Assembly (NCBI RefSeq): GCF_009742725.1
Contig: NZ_WPHG01000005.1
Location: 62,001 to 126,000 of the forward strand
Length of the DNA: 64,000 bases
Source of the DNA: Nitratireductor arenosus
Lineage (GTDB): Bacteria > Pseudomonadota > Alphaproteobacteria > Rhizobiales > Rhizobiaceae
Reading direction: 5' to 3'
In this document: positions 8,576 through 17,269 of the stretch, one piece after another
Position numbering within the stretch: position 1 is the first letter of the stretch
How the letters are laid out: every line of letters starts with the position of its first letter
Made by a program: the position numbers and the translations under genes
The notes under the pieces: generated by a model
Databases searched by the model: none
Seen by the model: only the letters and a program-made list of their open reading frames with translations
What the model was told of the DNA's origin: nothing

Positions 8576-9430
8576 ATGACAGATTCCGTTTCCGGGACCG
8601 CAGGGGCCCCGATCACCGATGACGCGCCGGCCACAGAGGCAGGCGGCCGGCGTTCCGTGCCGTTTCGCGGCGGCGGCTTCGCGCCCAAGCCGGTGTGGTA
8701 TGTGGCGCCGCTGATGTTCGTGGCCCTGGTGTTGTTGTGGGAGTTCGGCTCCAGCAATGGCTATATCTCGCCGCTGGTTCTGCCGGCGCCGACCGAGGTT
8801 CTCGGCGCTTTCAGCGACCTGGTGCGCAGCGGCATGCTTGCCAAGCATTTGCAGGCCTCGCTCACGCGTCTTGTCATCGGCTTTGCCTGCGGCGCGACGC
8901 TGGGGGTGCTGGTCGGGGTCGCGATCGGGCTTTATTCGATCCCGCGTTCGGCCTTCAAACCGCTGGTCGCGGCGATATTTCCGATCCCCAAGATCGCGCT
9001 TTTGCCGCTGTTCATCATCTGGTTCGGTATCGGCGAGGGCTCCAAGGTCGCCACCATCCTGTTCGGTTCGTTCTTTCCGATGGTGATCGCTACCTACGGC
9101 GGCATCGACGCCGTCGACCGCAACCTGATCCGCATGGGTCAGAGCTTCAATCTCAGCCGCGTGGCGATCGTGCGCAACATCATCCTGCCGAGCGCGCTGC
9201 CGGCGATACTGAACGGCATGCGCATCGCCGCTTCGATCTCCATCATCCTTTTGGTGGCGGCGGAAATGATCGGTGCGGAATACGGTATCGGCGCCTATGT
9301 GCTGCTCGCCGGCAATCTGATGGCGACCGACCAGCTCATCGCGGGCGTGGCGACACTGTCGATCCTGGGGCTGATCGTGAGCTGGCTGATCTCGCTCGCG
9401 GAACGTTATTTCCTGCGCTGGCGGGCTTGA
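8576..9430 (+). CDS. ABC transporter permease (SsuC/TauC type)
   Basis: Inner-membrane channel subunit of the preceding importer. A ~40-residue hydrophilic N-terminus precedes about six membrane helices. The cytoplasmic EAA loop that docks the ATPase appears around NLIRMGQSFNLSRVAIV and the following SALPAILNGMRIA. At 284 residues its length is normal for the family. It probably ends the importer operon, since 134 bp separate it from the FAD oxidoreductase. Confidence 0.9.
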   Translation: MTDSVSGTAGAPITDDAPATEAGGRRSVPFRGGGFAPKPVWYVAPLMFVALVLLWEFGSSNGYISPLVLPAPTEVLGAFSDLVRSGMLAKHLQASLTRLVIGFACGATLGVLVGVAIGLYSIPRSAFKPLVAAIFPIPKIALLPLFIIWFGIGEGSKVATILFGSFFPMVIATYGGIDAVDRNLIRMGQSFNLSRVAIVRNIILPSALPAILNGMRIAASISIILLVAAEMIGAEYGIGAYVLLAGNLMATDQLIAGVATLSILGLIVSWLISLAERYFLRWRA

Positions 9431-9564
9431 ACGCCGGCGCATGAGGCTGCCGGCGCGGTGCCGCCGGGGGCCGTCTCACATCACAACGCAGGGACGCTCC
9501 GCGCCGGCTGGCGGCGTGGAGACGGGTCTTTGCGGGCGAACGCGACACGAAGGAGCATGCGATC

Positions 9565-10836
9565 ATGACCAGGCGCCCCGAAGCAGATTATGACGTGATC
9601 GTGATTGGCGGTGGTGCGGGCGGCGTCGGTGCCGCGCTCGGTGCTGCCAAGGCGGGCGCGAAAGTGTGCCTGGTGGAAAAATACGGCTTTCTCGGCGGCG
9701 CGGCGACCAATGCGCAGGTTCTCGCCTATTGCGGGTTCTTCCAGCAGGGCGGCGAGCCCCGACAGGCGGTGGCGGGCGCCGGCGAGCAGGTGCTGGAAGC
9801 GCTGCGCGGGCTCGGCGTGAAGGCCCAGCCCTATCATTCCGAAACCACCGGCAACTGGATCGTGCTGCTCGATCCGGAACGGCTCAAGGTGGCGCTCGAC
9901 CGGCTGTGCGCGGCGCACGGCGTCGACGTGATGCTGCACACCAGGCTGGCCGCGGTGGCGCGAACCGGCAATCGTCTCGAGGCGGCGACGCTGGCGGGCA
10001 TGGACGGGCGCAGCCGGATTGCGGGCGAGGCCTTCGTCGATGCCAGTGGAGACGCCAATCTGGCGCTTGTCGCCGGGCTCGACTTTCGCGTCGGCGATGA
10101 GGAACGGCGGCTGCAGGCGGCGACCATGCCGGTGCGCATTGGCGGTCTCGACCCTGATCTGAAGATCGATCGCAACGCGATCAAGGCGGCCGTCGATACC
10201 TATAACGAACGCGCCGAATTCAAGATCAACCGCAGCGACGGCGGCATCTACACGCGGGTACCGGGCAGCAGCGATTTCTGGTGGCTGGTGATCGACCGCG
10301 AAATGGCCGATCTCGGCTCGCGTACCTTCACCCGTGCCGAGCAGAGCGGCCGCGAAATGGCGCTGTTGCTGGTCGACGTGCTGCGCGAGAAGGTGCCCGG
10401 CTTCGAGCGGGCCTGGCTCGCCCAGACCGGGCCGCAGATCGGGGTGCGCGAAAGCCGGCATCCGGCCGCGCGCTACGAGATCACCTATGACGACGTCGTC
10501 GGCGGGCGCCAGCGCGAGGACGGGGTGGCGCGGGCGGCCTGGCCGATCGAATTGCACAAGGAGGCGGGCAAGCCGTTTTACCAGAGCATCGGCGCCGACG
10601 GCTTTTTTCACGTGCCGCTCGATGCGGTGACCGCGCGCGGGCTAGACAATCTGTGGTATGCGGGCCGCGTGGTCGGCGCCGACAGTCTCGCTTACGGATC
10701 GATCCGGGTGATGGGCACGGCGTTTGCCACCGGTGAGGCGGCGGGCACGGCTGCGGCGCTTGCCGCAGAAGCCGGCAAGGCGCCGGATGCCGCGACCGTG
10801 CGGGCCAGGCTGATCGAAAACGGGGCGATGATCTGA
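9565..10836 (+). CDS. FAD-dependent oxidoreductase (FAD_oxidored family)
   Basis: The N-terminal dinucleotide-binding motif VIVIGGGAGGVGAA is followed by LVEKYGFLGGAATN, a signature of the FAD_oxidored (Pfam PF12831) group. A C-terminal FAD-closing motif AGRVVGADSLAYGSIRVMG is near residue 370. The 423 residues contain no recognisable Fe-S cysteines, so it is probably a soluble flavoenzyme. Start ATG 9565 follows AAGGAG by 9 nt. Its place after the importer and AroE-like gene suggests it oxidises the imported compound or a product of it, but the substrate is unknown. The regulator downstream is convergent. Confidence 0.8.
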   Translation: MTRRPEADYDVIVIGGGAGGVGAALGAAKAGAKVCLVEKYGFLGGAATNAQVLAYCGFFQQGGEPRQAVAGAGEQVLEALRGLGVKAQPYHSETTGNWIVLLDPERLKVALDRLCAAHGVDVMLHTRLAAVARTGNRLEAATLAGMDGRSRIAGEAFVDASGDANLALVAGLDFRVGDEERRLQAATMPVRIGGLDPDLKIDRNAIKAAVDTYNERAEFKINRSDGGIYTRVPGSSDFWWLVIDREMADLGSRTFTRAEQSGREMALLLVDVLREKVPGFERAWLAQTGPQIGVRESRHPAARYEITYDDVVGGRQREDGVARAAWPIELHKEAGKPFYQSIGADGFFHVPLDAVTARGLDNLWYAGRVVGADSLAYGSIRVMGTAFATGEAAGTAAALAAEAGKAPDAATVRARLIENGAMI

Positions 10837-10867
10837 CCGCGATAGTGTTGCGGCCAAAGCGTATGCT

Positions 10868-11614
10868 TCAATCGTCGCCTGTGCGGGTCGCGTCGGCGTG
10901 GGCGCTGTCGCGCAGTCGCAAAAAACTCATCGAGATATGCGCGCGGCGGATATGACCGACGACCTCCAGGTCGCCGATCTCCACGGCTGCGACGATGTCG
11001 GCCATCTCGCGGTGAAAGATGGTGATCTCGGCATTCAGCACCGCCTGGTAGCTTTCCAGCCGTGAGGCGGTCTTCAGCCAGATGCGTGTCGTCTGGTAAT
11101 AAAGAAGCTCGCTGATGGCGCGCAACGGTTCGTTCGCGGTTAGCGAATTCAGCAGGTGGAAGAAATCCATGTTGATCTCGGCGAACTTGCGCGCGTCCGG
11201 CGTCGCCACCAGGGTTTCGCATCGCGCCAGCAGTGTCTGGAAGGCGGCGATCTTTTGTGCGTCCGGCCGGACGGGGCTCAGCTTGCCGATCAGTTCGGCG
11301 AGTTCGACACGCAACTGATAGACCTGTTCGAGCGCGTCGATATCGATATCGGTGACGATGGTGCCGACGCCGTGGACGGAGCGCACCAGGCCCTCGTCCT
11401 CGAGCCGGGCCAGGACCCGACGGATCGGGGTGCGGCTGACGTCGAACTCGTCGGCCAGCGTTTCCTCGCGCAGCCGTTCGCCCGGCGCGTAGTCGAGCAG
11501 GCAGATCCGCTTGCGCAGCACCGCATAGATACGCTCGATGCGTTCGCGCGACCCTCCGGACTGGATCGCGCCGTCGGCGGCGGGCAGTCTGCCCAGGGTC
11601 GGGATGGCGGTCAT
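10868..11614 (-). CDS. GntR-family regulator, FCD (FadR) type; probable ectoine-gene regulator
   Basis: A winged helix-turn-helix (about residues 25-90; RKRICLLDYAPGERL, EETLADEFDVSRTPIRRVL) is followed by an all-helical FCD effector domain with metal/ligand-site histidines. It is 248 residues long. The start overlaps the M20 deacetylase stop by 4 bp (ATGA), so it is co-transcribed with the deacetylase and doeA. Ectoine operons in other alphaproteobacteria are usually controlled by the MocR-type EnuR, with an AsnC protein; an FCD-type GntR here is unusual. Two inverted repeats of the form TGT-N2-ACA in the doeA-ehuB gap are its likely operators. Confidence 0.85.
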   Translation of the reverse strand: MTAIPTLGRLPAADGAIQSGGSRERIERIYAVLRKRICLLDYAPGERLREETLADEFDVSRTPIRRVLARLEDEGLVRSVHGVGTIVTDIDIDALEQVYQLRVELAELIGKLSPVRPDAQKIAAFQTLLARCETLVATPDARKFAEINMDFFHLLNSLTANEPLRAISELLYYQTTRIWLKTASRLESYQAVLNAEITIFHREMADIVAAVEIGDLEVVGHIRRAHISMSFLRLRDSAHADATRTGDD

Positions 11615-12771
11615 CGGCTCATCTTCCGCCGCAATCGCTCCAGCATGCCCAGGCAGGCGTCGAGCTGGTCGAGGGCGACGAACTCGTCCGGCTTGTGGGC
11701 CTGATCGATCGATCCCGGGCCGCAGATCACCGACGAGATGCCGGCGCTTTGAAACAGGCCCGCCTCGGTGCCGAACGGTACGACGCCGGCATGCGTCTCG
11801 CCGGTGAGTTCACAGACGATGCGGCGCGCCTCGGAGTCCGGCACCGCGCGCAGGCCCTCGACCTCGCCGATTACATGAGTGACGATCTCGGCATCGGCCG
11901 AGACGGCGCGCATGGCCGGCCGCAGCACCTGGTCGACATAGGCGCCGAGATCGGCCTTCACGAAATCCGCGTCCTCGGTGCTGACCGGGCGCATTTCCCA
12001 TTCCACGGCGCATTGGCCGGCGATGATGTTACGGGCCGCACCGCCGGCGATGCGGCCTACCTGGACGGTCGTCCAGGGCGGTTCGAACCGGCTTTCTTCC
12101 GGCGCTCGGCCTTTCAGTTGTTCGCCCAGATCGAGCAGGCGGGCGATGTAGCGGGCGGCGTATTCGACGGCGTTGACGCCGCGTTCGGGCGCCGAGCCGT
12201 GGCCTTCGAGACCGGTGAATTCGGTCGTGTATTCGTAACAACCCTTGTGGCCTTCGATCACACCCATCCCGGTTGGTTCGCCGATGATGGCCACGGCGGG
12301 CCGCAGGCCGGCCTCGACCAGTTCGCGCACCAGCGCGCGGGCGCCGAAGCAGCCGATCTCCTCGTCATAGGTGAAGGCGAAATGGACCGGGCGGGCGAGG
12401 TCGGTTTCGGCGAAGGCTGGGGCCATGGCGAGCGCGCAGGCGATGAACCCCTTCATGTCGCAGGTGCCACGGCCATAGAGACGGCCGGCACGCTCATCGA
12501 GCACGAAGGGATCGCTCGACCAGTCCTGGCCCTCGACCGGAACGACGTCGGTGTGGCCTGAAAGCACGATGCCGCCATCGCCGGGCGGACCGAGCGTGGC
12601 GAACAGATTCGCCTTGCCTCCGGTTTCGTCGCGCATGATCGACATGCTCGCCCCGGCACTGCTCAACAGGTCGGCGGCGAAGGTGATCAGGTCGAGATTG
12701 CTATCCGCCGAGACGGTGGGGAAGCCGACCAGATCGGCCAGGATCGCGCAGGTGCGATCGAGATCGGCCAT
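11611..12771 (-). CDS. M20-family deacetylase, acetylornithine deacetylase (ArgE)-like; candidate N-acetyl-diaminobutyrate deacetylase
   Basis: Zinc metallo-deacylase of the M20 family, about 386 residues. It carries the metal-site motifs LSGHTDVVPV, GRGTCDMKGF and TYDEEIGCFGA, and the later IIGEPTGM. The annotation by similarity is N-acetylornithine deacetylase. Its position directly after doeA, in one transcription unit with the GntR regulator, suggests that it removes the acetyl group from N-acetyl-2,4-diaminobutyrate, the product of ectoine ring opening. The usual enzyme for that step (DoeB/EutE, AstE/aspartoacylase fold) is absent from the window. ATG 12771 is the first start inside the conserved alignment and follows the doeA stop by 5 bp. 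Confidence 0.85.
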   Translation of the reverse strand: MADLDRTCAILADLVGFPTVSADSNLDLITFAADLLSSAGASMSIMRDETGGKANLFATLGPPGDGGIVLSGHTDVVPVEGQDWSSDPFVLDERAGRLYGRGTCDMKGFIACALAMAPAFAETDLARPVHFAFTYDEEIGCFGARALVRELVEAGLRPAVAIIGEPTGMGVIEGHKGCYEYTTEFTGLEGHGSAPERGVNAVEYAARYIARLLDLGEQLKGRAPEESRFEPPWTTVQVGRIAGGAARNIIAGQCAVEWEMRPVSTEDADFVKADLGAYVDQVLRPAMRAVSADAEIVTHVIGEVEGLRAVPDSEARRIVCELTGETHAGVVPFGTEAGLFQSAGISSVICGPGSIDQAHKPDEFVALDQLDACLGMLERLRRKMSR

Positions 12772-12776
12772 GGCGG

Positions 12777-13961
12777 TCAGTCCTTGACGAAGAGCTTGCG
12801 CGGCCGGTCGCACAGGCATTCGGCCGGCCCGCCGTCGCGAATCAGGATGCTTTCGGTGATCTCCAGGCCCCAGTCGCTCATCCACAGCCCCGGCATGAAG
12901 TGAAAGGTCATGCCGGCCTCGAGCACGGTTTCGTCCTCGTGGCGGAAGGAGATAGTGCGCTCGCCCCAGTCGGGCGGATAGGAAAGCCCGATCGGATAGC
13001 CGCAACGGCCTTCCTTCTTGATGCCGGCGCGTTCGAGCGACCCGAACAGGGCACGGGCGACGTCGCCGGCCAGATTGCCTGGCCGGGCCGCCTCCAGGCC
13101 GGCCTCGAGCCCTTCGACCAGCGCCTTTTCGGCGTCCAACATTTCCTGCGGCGGCTTGCCGAGGAAGACCGTGCGGCAGAACGGGGCGTGATAGCGCCGG
13201 TAGCAGCCGGCGATTTCGAAAAAGGTCGCCTCGCCGGATGCGAAAGGCCGCCCATCCCAGGTCAGGTGCGGCGCGGTGGCGTCGGCGCCGCTCGGCAGCA
13301 GCGGCACGATGGCGGCATAGTCGCCCCAGGCCTCGCCGGTGCCGCGGATCGCGTCGGCATAGATCTCGGCGACGAGTTCGTTCTTGGGCAATCCCGGCTC
13401 GACCCGGGCCAGGATACCGTCAACGATCTTTTCGGAGATCGCTGCGGCGCGGCGCATGAAAACGATCTCCTCAGACGATTTGACCGCGCGCTGCCAGTTG
13501 ACCAGCGCGGTCGCGTCGACAAAGGTGGCGTTCGGCAGGTTCGTCGTCAGCACGAGATGCGCCTTGGCCGAGTAATAATAGTTCTCCAGTTCGACACCGA
13601 TGCGCTTGTTGGCGTAGCCGCGCGCCCGCAATTGCTCGGCCAGATCCTCCATCGGGTGATAGCGCGTCGACTGGATGTAGCGGTCGGCATAACCGGCCAC
13701 ATCGCGATCCTCCATCCAGACCGTGCGCAGCGCGCCGTTGGCGTCTTGGACGCGGCCCCACCACAGCGGGTCGGCATCGTGGAACACGACCACGCCCTGA
13801 TGCACATAGAACGACCAGCCCTCATAGCCGGTGAGCCAGGCCATGTTGGACGGATCCTCGACGAAAAGCACGTCGATGTCGGCCTTGGCCATCGCCGCGC
13901 GCACCTTGGTCAGGCGGCGCTGATATTCGGTTTTGGTGAATGGTAATTCGGCGGCCGGCAT
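12777..13961 (-). CDS. doeA: Ectoine hydrolase DoeA/EutD (M24 pita-bread fold)
   Basis: Opens the ectoine ring to N-acetyl-2,4-diaminobutyrate, the first catabolic step. The 394-residue protein has the creatinase-like N-domain and the M24 catalytic domain. The C-terminal block CGYPIGLSYPPDWGER, followed by EAGMTFHFMPGLW and the ending EITESILIRDGG, is characteristic of DoeA as I remember it. Classical M24 metal ligands are not all in place (GCYRRYHAPFCR replaces an Asp-containing strand), as in creatinase-like members. ATG 13961 follows GGGAGGAA by 3 nt; an upstream ATG at 14111 would run through the promoter region. It is divergent from ehuB. Confidence 0.9.
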   Translation of the reverse strand: MPAAELPFTKTEYQRRLTKVRAAMAKADIDVLFVEDPSNMAWLTGYEGWSFYVHQGVVVFHDADPLWWGRVQDANGALRTVWMEDRDVAGYADRYIQSTRYHPMEDLAEQLRARGYANKRIGVELENYYYSAKAHLVLTTNLPNATFVDATALVNWQRAVKSSEEIVFMRRAAAISEKIVDGILARVEPGLPKNELVAEIYADAIRGTGEAWGDYAAIVPLLPSGADATAPHLTWDGRPFASGEATFFEIAGCYRRYHAPFCRTVFLGKPPQEMLDAEKALVEGLEAGLEAARPGNLAGDVARALFGSLERAGIKKEGRCGYPIGLSYPPDWGERTISFRHEDETVLEAGMTFHFMPGLWMSDWGLEITESILIRDGGPAECLCDRPRKLFVKD

Positions 13962-14010
13962 GGTTCCTCCCTCGGCGACGGAAGCGAACGCCGCCAGCTC
14001 TGAGACGATA

Positions 14011-14020
14011 ATGTGTACAT
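14011..14020. promoter_or_regulatory. Inverted repeat ATGT-GT-ACAT, candidate GntR operator
   Basis: Perfect 4-bp arms around a 2-bp centre, in the 196-bp gap between the divergent doeA and ehuB starts and about 50 bp upstream of doeA. The shape T-G-T-N2-A-C-A matches operators of FCD-type GntR proteins. The operon encodes one such protein (10868-11614). Confidence 0.4.
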
Positions 14021-14101
14021 CTATTCGTATGCAAGGCGAAAAACGTACAAAATACCGATGTTCGAAGCGAAAGACCGTTGACATCTTCGGCATCTGCGTG
14101 A

Positions 14102-14115
14102 TGTTGTACACAACA
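14102..14115. promoter_or_regulatory. Inverted repeat TGTTGT-AC-ACAACA, candidate GntR operator
   Basis: Perfect 6-bp arms around a 2-bp centre, 43 bp upstream of the ehuB start codon and 91 bp from the related repeat at 14011. It fits the FadR/FCD consensus T-N-G-T-N2-A-C-N-A and lies where it could block ehuB transcription. Confidence 0.5.
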
Positions 14116-14157
14116 ATAAAATCGATAATGGGTGAACCTCACAAGGGGAGAATTGCT

Positions 14158-15003
14158 ATGAGACGTGCAATCCTGAAAGGCGCTCTCGCGCTCGGTGTCG
14201 CGGCGCTGACGGTGGGCTCGTGGGCCGGGTCGGCATCGGCGGGCGACCTGCTCGACAAGATCAAGGCGGGCGAGACGATTCGTGTCGGCTTCTCGAACGA
14301 AGTTCCCTGGGCCTATCCGGGCGATAACAACCAGCCGCTTGGCTTCGTCAACGCGATCACCATCGACATTCTGAAGAAGATGGGCACGACCAAGATCGAG
14401 CCGGTGGTGACCGAGTGGGGCTCCCTGATTCCGGGCCTTCAGGCCGGCCGTTTCGACATCATCACCGGCGGCATGTATATCCTGCCGGAGCGTTGCCGCA
14501 ATGCGCTGTTCACCGAACCGCTCGGCACCTTCGCCGACGCGCTTCTCGTGCCGAAAGGCAATCCCGACGACCTGCATTCCTTCGACGACGTGCGCGACAA
14601 GGAACTGATGTTCGTCACCGGCGCCGGCTACAATACGGTCAAGAACGCCAAGAAGGTCGGCATCACCGACGACAAGATCATGCAGGTTGCCGGCCCGGCC
14701 GAGATCCTGCAGGCGGTCAAGGCCGGACGGGCAGCCGCCGGCAGCGGCACCTATTTCACCATGAAGGAATTCGCCGACAAGGACGAGGCGGTCGAACTCG
14801 CCGATCCGTTCACTCCGCCGGTGATCGACGGCTATCCCGGCCTTGCCTTCCTGCCTACCCAACAGGAAGAGGTCGATGCCTTCAATGCCGCGCTCAAGGA
14901 CTATATCGGGTCCGACGAGATGATGAAGGCGGTCGAGCCTTACGGCTATTCCAAGGCCAATCTGCCTGACGGCACCCCGACGGCGGAACTCTGCAAGGGC
15001 TGA
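14158..15003 (+). CDS. ehuB: Ectoine/hydroxyectoine ABC transporter substrate-binding protein
   Basis: Periplasmic receptor for ectoine and hydroxyectoine, family 3 of amino-acid-type binding proteins. A Sec signal (ILKGALALGVAALTVG, cleavage near SASA-GD) precedes the mature chain, which begins LLDKIKAGETIRVGFSNEVPW. The motif ITGGMYILPERC is strongly reminiscent of EhuB. Length is 281 residues. Start ATG 14158 follows AGGGGAG by about 8 nt. It is the first gene of the ehuBCDA-eutBC unit and is separated from ehuC by a stem-loop, which may keep its mRNA, and so receptor level, high. Confidence 0.92.
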   Translation: MRRAILKGALALGVAALTVGSWAGSASAGDLLDKIKAGETIRVGFSNEVPWAYPGDNNQPLGFVNAITIDILKKMGTTKIEPVVTEWGSLIPGLQAGRFDIITGGMYILPERCRNALFTEPLGTFADALLVPKGNPDDLHSFDDVRDKELMFVTGAGYNTVKNAKKVGITDDKIMQVAGPAEILQAVKAGRAAAGSGTYFTMKEFADKDEAVELADPFTPPVIDGYPGLAFLPTQQEEVDAFNAALKDYIGSDEMMKAVEPYGYSKANLPDGTPTAELCKG

Positions 15004-15043
15004 CGCGACAGGTCCGCCGCGTCGTATCGGACTTGAACCCGAG

Positions 15044-15072
15044 GCGTCTTCCGGCCCCGAGCCGGGAGACGC
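15044..15072 (+). other. Intercistronic stem-loop between ehuB and ehuC
   Basis: A 12-bp stem (15044-15055 with 15061-15072, one G-U pair) and a 5-nt loop lie 40 bp after the ehuB stop. Such structures after a binding-protein gene often protect the upstream mRNA or reduce read-through, so the receptor is made in excess of the permease. Confidence 0.55.
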
Positions 15073-15090
15073 GAGGTGGGGATCGGCCAT

Positions 15091-15762
15091 ATGAACGAGT
15101 TCGCCCTCGGCTTCAGCGTCGCCGCCCTGTTCAAGGGTGTGGTCGTCACGCTCCTCGTCACAACCGGCGCCTCGCTGGTGGCCGTCGCGCTCGGGCTGGC
15201 CGTCGGACTGGTTCGCGTGTCGACGCTGGCGCCGCTGCGCTGGCTGGCCGTGGCCTATATCGAGTTCTTCCGGGGGACCTCGATGCTGGTGCAGCTTTAC
15301 TGGTGGTTCTTCGTCCTGCCGATCTTCGGCCTGTCACTGTCGCCGTGGACCGTCGCGATCGTCGGTGTCGGGATGAATGTTTCGGGATACGGGGCGGAAC
15401 TGGTGCGCGCGGCGATCCAGAGCGTCGACCGCGGCCAGTACGAAGCCTCGACGGCGCTCAACTTTCCGCGGCTAACCATGATGCGGCGCATTATCGTGCC
15501 ACAGGCGATCCGCGGCATGCTGCCGCCCTGGGGCAACCTTCTGATTGAATTGCTCAAGGGTACGTCGCTGATTTTCTTCATCACCATCACCGAGTTGACG
15601 ACGGCCTCGAAGCTCGCCGCAGACGCCACCGGCAACTATTTGCTGTTTTTCGCCATCGCGCTGTTCGGTTACTACGTGATTGCGCGGGCGATGATTACGC
15701 CGCTGGTGCGCTGGCTGGAGCGCCGCTTCTCGCGCGGCTTCATCCGGGAGGCGGTGGCGTGA
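15091..15762 (+). CDS. ehuC: Ectoine/hydroxyectoine ABC transporter permease EhuC
   Basis: Inner-membrane permease of the polar-amino-acid (HisMQ) type, about 223 residues with five predicted helices. The family loop is seen as GYGAELVRAAIQSVDRGQYE, followed by ALNFPRLTMMRRIIVPQAI (EAA loop contacting the ATPase). ATG 15091 is chosen because GAGGTGGGG lies 9 nt before it; a GTG at 15076 is an in-frame alternative. The stop overlaps the ehuD start by 4 bp. The pairing of two related permeases, one ATPase and EhuB is the known ehu transporter architecture. Confidence 0.9.
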   Translation: MNEFALGFSVAALFKGVVVTLLVTTGASLVAVALGLAVGLVRVSTLAPLRWLAVAYIEFFRGTSMLVQLYWWFFVLPIFGLSLSPWTVAIVGVGMNVSGYGAELVRAAIQSVDRGQYEASTALNFPRLTMMRRIIVPQAIRGMLPPWGNLLIELLKGTSLIFFITITELTTASKLAADATGNYLLFFAIALFGYYVIARAMITPLVRWLERRFSRGFIREAVA

Positions 15763-16427
15763 GCATCTGGGACTGGGACTATGTCTGGGAGGCGATGCCC
15801 TATCTCTATCAGGGCGCGATCGTCACCGTTCAGGCGACCTTCCTCGGTTTCGCAATCGCGCTGGTGCTCGGGCTGGTGTTCGCCCTCGTTCGACAGTCGC
15901 AAAACCGCATCATTTCCGGGGTGATGGCCGAGATCGTCGAATTCATCCGCTCGACCCCTCTGCTTTTGCAGATATTCTTCGTCTATTTCGTCGGGCCGCA
16001 ATTCGGCATCGTCATTCCGGCTTGGACGGCCGGCATCGGCGTGTTGGGTATCCACTACGCCGCCTATTGCTCGGAATGCTACCGGGCCGGCATCGAGAAT
16101 GTCGACGGCGGCCAATGGGAGGCCTGCACCGCGCTCAACCTGTCGATGGCGCGGGCCTGGCGGGTGATCATCCTGCCGCAGGCGATCCCGCCGATCGTGC
16201 CCAGCCTCGGCAATTATTTCATCGGCATGTTCAAGGACACACCGATCCTGGCGGCGATCGCGATCCTGGAAATGTTGCAGCGCGCCAAGAATTTCGGCGC
16301 CGAGAATTATCGCTATATCGAGGCGATCACGATGGCGGGCGCGCTTTACCTGCTGTTCAGCCTGGTCGCCTCGGTGATCGTCCAGATGATCAGCCTGTGG
16401 CTCAATCGCCGCTACCATCTGCAGTAG
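15759..16427 (+). CDS. ehuD: Ectoine/hydroxyectoine ABC transporter permease EhuD
   Basis: Second HisMQ-type permease, 222 residues. The N-terminus [19 protein letters not shown] is typical of EhuD-like permeases, and the docking loop is [17 protein letters not shown] with [19 protein letters not shown] 15759 overlaps the ehuC stop (GTGA), so translation is coupled. It forms the transmembrane heterodimer with EhuC. Confidence 0.9.
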   Translation: MSIWDWDYVWEAMPYLYQGAIVTVQATFLGFAIALVLGLVFALVRQSQNRIISGVMAEIVEFIRSTPLLLQIFFVYFVGPQFGIVIPAWTAGIGVLGIHYAAYCSECYRAGIENVDGGQWEACTALNLSMARAWRVIILPQAIPPIVPSLGNYFIGMFKDTPILAAIAILEMLQRAKNFGAENYRYIEAITMAGALYLLFSLVASVIVQMISLWLNRRYHLQ

Positions 16428-16437
16428 GAACTCCGTC

Positions 16438-17214
16438 ATGAGCGACCCGATGGTCCGTTTCGAAAACGTCACCAAGAGCTATGGCGCTCTCACGGTGCTC
16501 GACCAGCTCAATCTCGACATCGAGCGCAACGAGAAGGTGTCGATCATCGGGCCGTCCGGCTCCGGCAAAACCACCGTGCTGAGGATGCTGATGACGCTCG
16601 AGCGCATCAATGACGGCGTGATCTGGGTCGACGGCGAACCGCTGACCCATATGGACAGGAACGGCACCATGGTGAAGGCCAGCGAGCGCCATCTGCGGCG
16701 CGTACGCGGCAAGATCGGCATGGTGTTCCAGCACTTCAACCTGTTCCCGCATATGACCGCGCTGCAGAACTGCATCGAGGCGCCGGTTTCGGTACTCGGC
16801 CTTTCCAGGGCCGAAGCCGAGGCGCGGGCCGCCGAACTGCTCGACATGGTCGGCCTCGGCGACAAGAAAGGGCATTTCCCGATCCAGATGTCGGGCGGCC
16901 AGAAGCAGCGCGTGGCGATCGCCCGGGCGCTGGCGATGCGGCCGAAGGTGATGCTGTTCGACGAGGTGACCTCTGCGCTCGACCCAGAGCTGGTCGGCGA
17001 GGTGCTCAACGTCATCCGGCAACTGGGCGCCGAGCACGATCTCACCATGCTGATGGTTACTCACCAGATGGGCTTCGCCAAGGAGTTCTCCGACCGGGTC
17101 TGCTTCTTCTACGGCGGCAAGATCGCCGAGCAGGGGCCGCCCGACAAGCTGTTCAACGATCCCGACAACGACCGCACGCGCCAGTTTTTGAGCGCTGTGC
17201 TGGAGGCGGGGTAG
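16438..17214 (+). CDS. ehuA: Ectoine/hydroxyectoine ABC transporter ATP-binding protein
   Basis: Cytoplasmic ATPase of the polar-amino-acid class. Walker A is GPSGSGKTT, the Q-loop is [10 protein letters not shown], the signature is MSGGQKQR and Walker B is [14 protein letters not shown]. The insert [18 protein letters not shown] between Walker A and the Q-loop fits ectoine-type EhuA as I recall it. It is 258 residues long and starts 10 bp after ehuD. It is followed after 55 bp by eutB on the same strand. Confidence 0.92.
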   Translation: MSDPMVRFENVTKSYGALTVLDQLNLDIERNEKVSIIGPSGSGKTTVLRMLMTLERINDGVIWVDGEPLTHMDRNGTMVKASERHLRRVRGKIGMVFQHFNLFPHMTALQNCIEAPVSVLGLSRAEAEARAAELLDMVGLGDKKGHFPIQMSGGQKQRVAIARALAMRPKVMLFDEVTSALDPELVGEVLNVIRQLGAEHDLTMLMVTHQMGFAKEFSDRVCFFYGGKIAEQGPPDKLFNDPDNDRTRQFLSAVLEAG

Positions 17215-17269
17215 GGGACGGGCGGCTATCCGGCAATCGCGTTCACCTCCCTTTTCGATCGTTGTTTCC

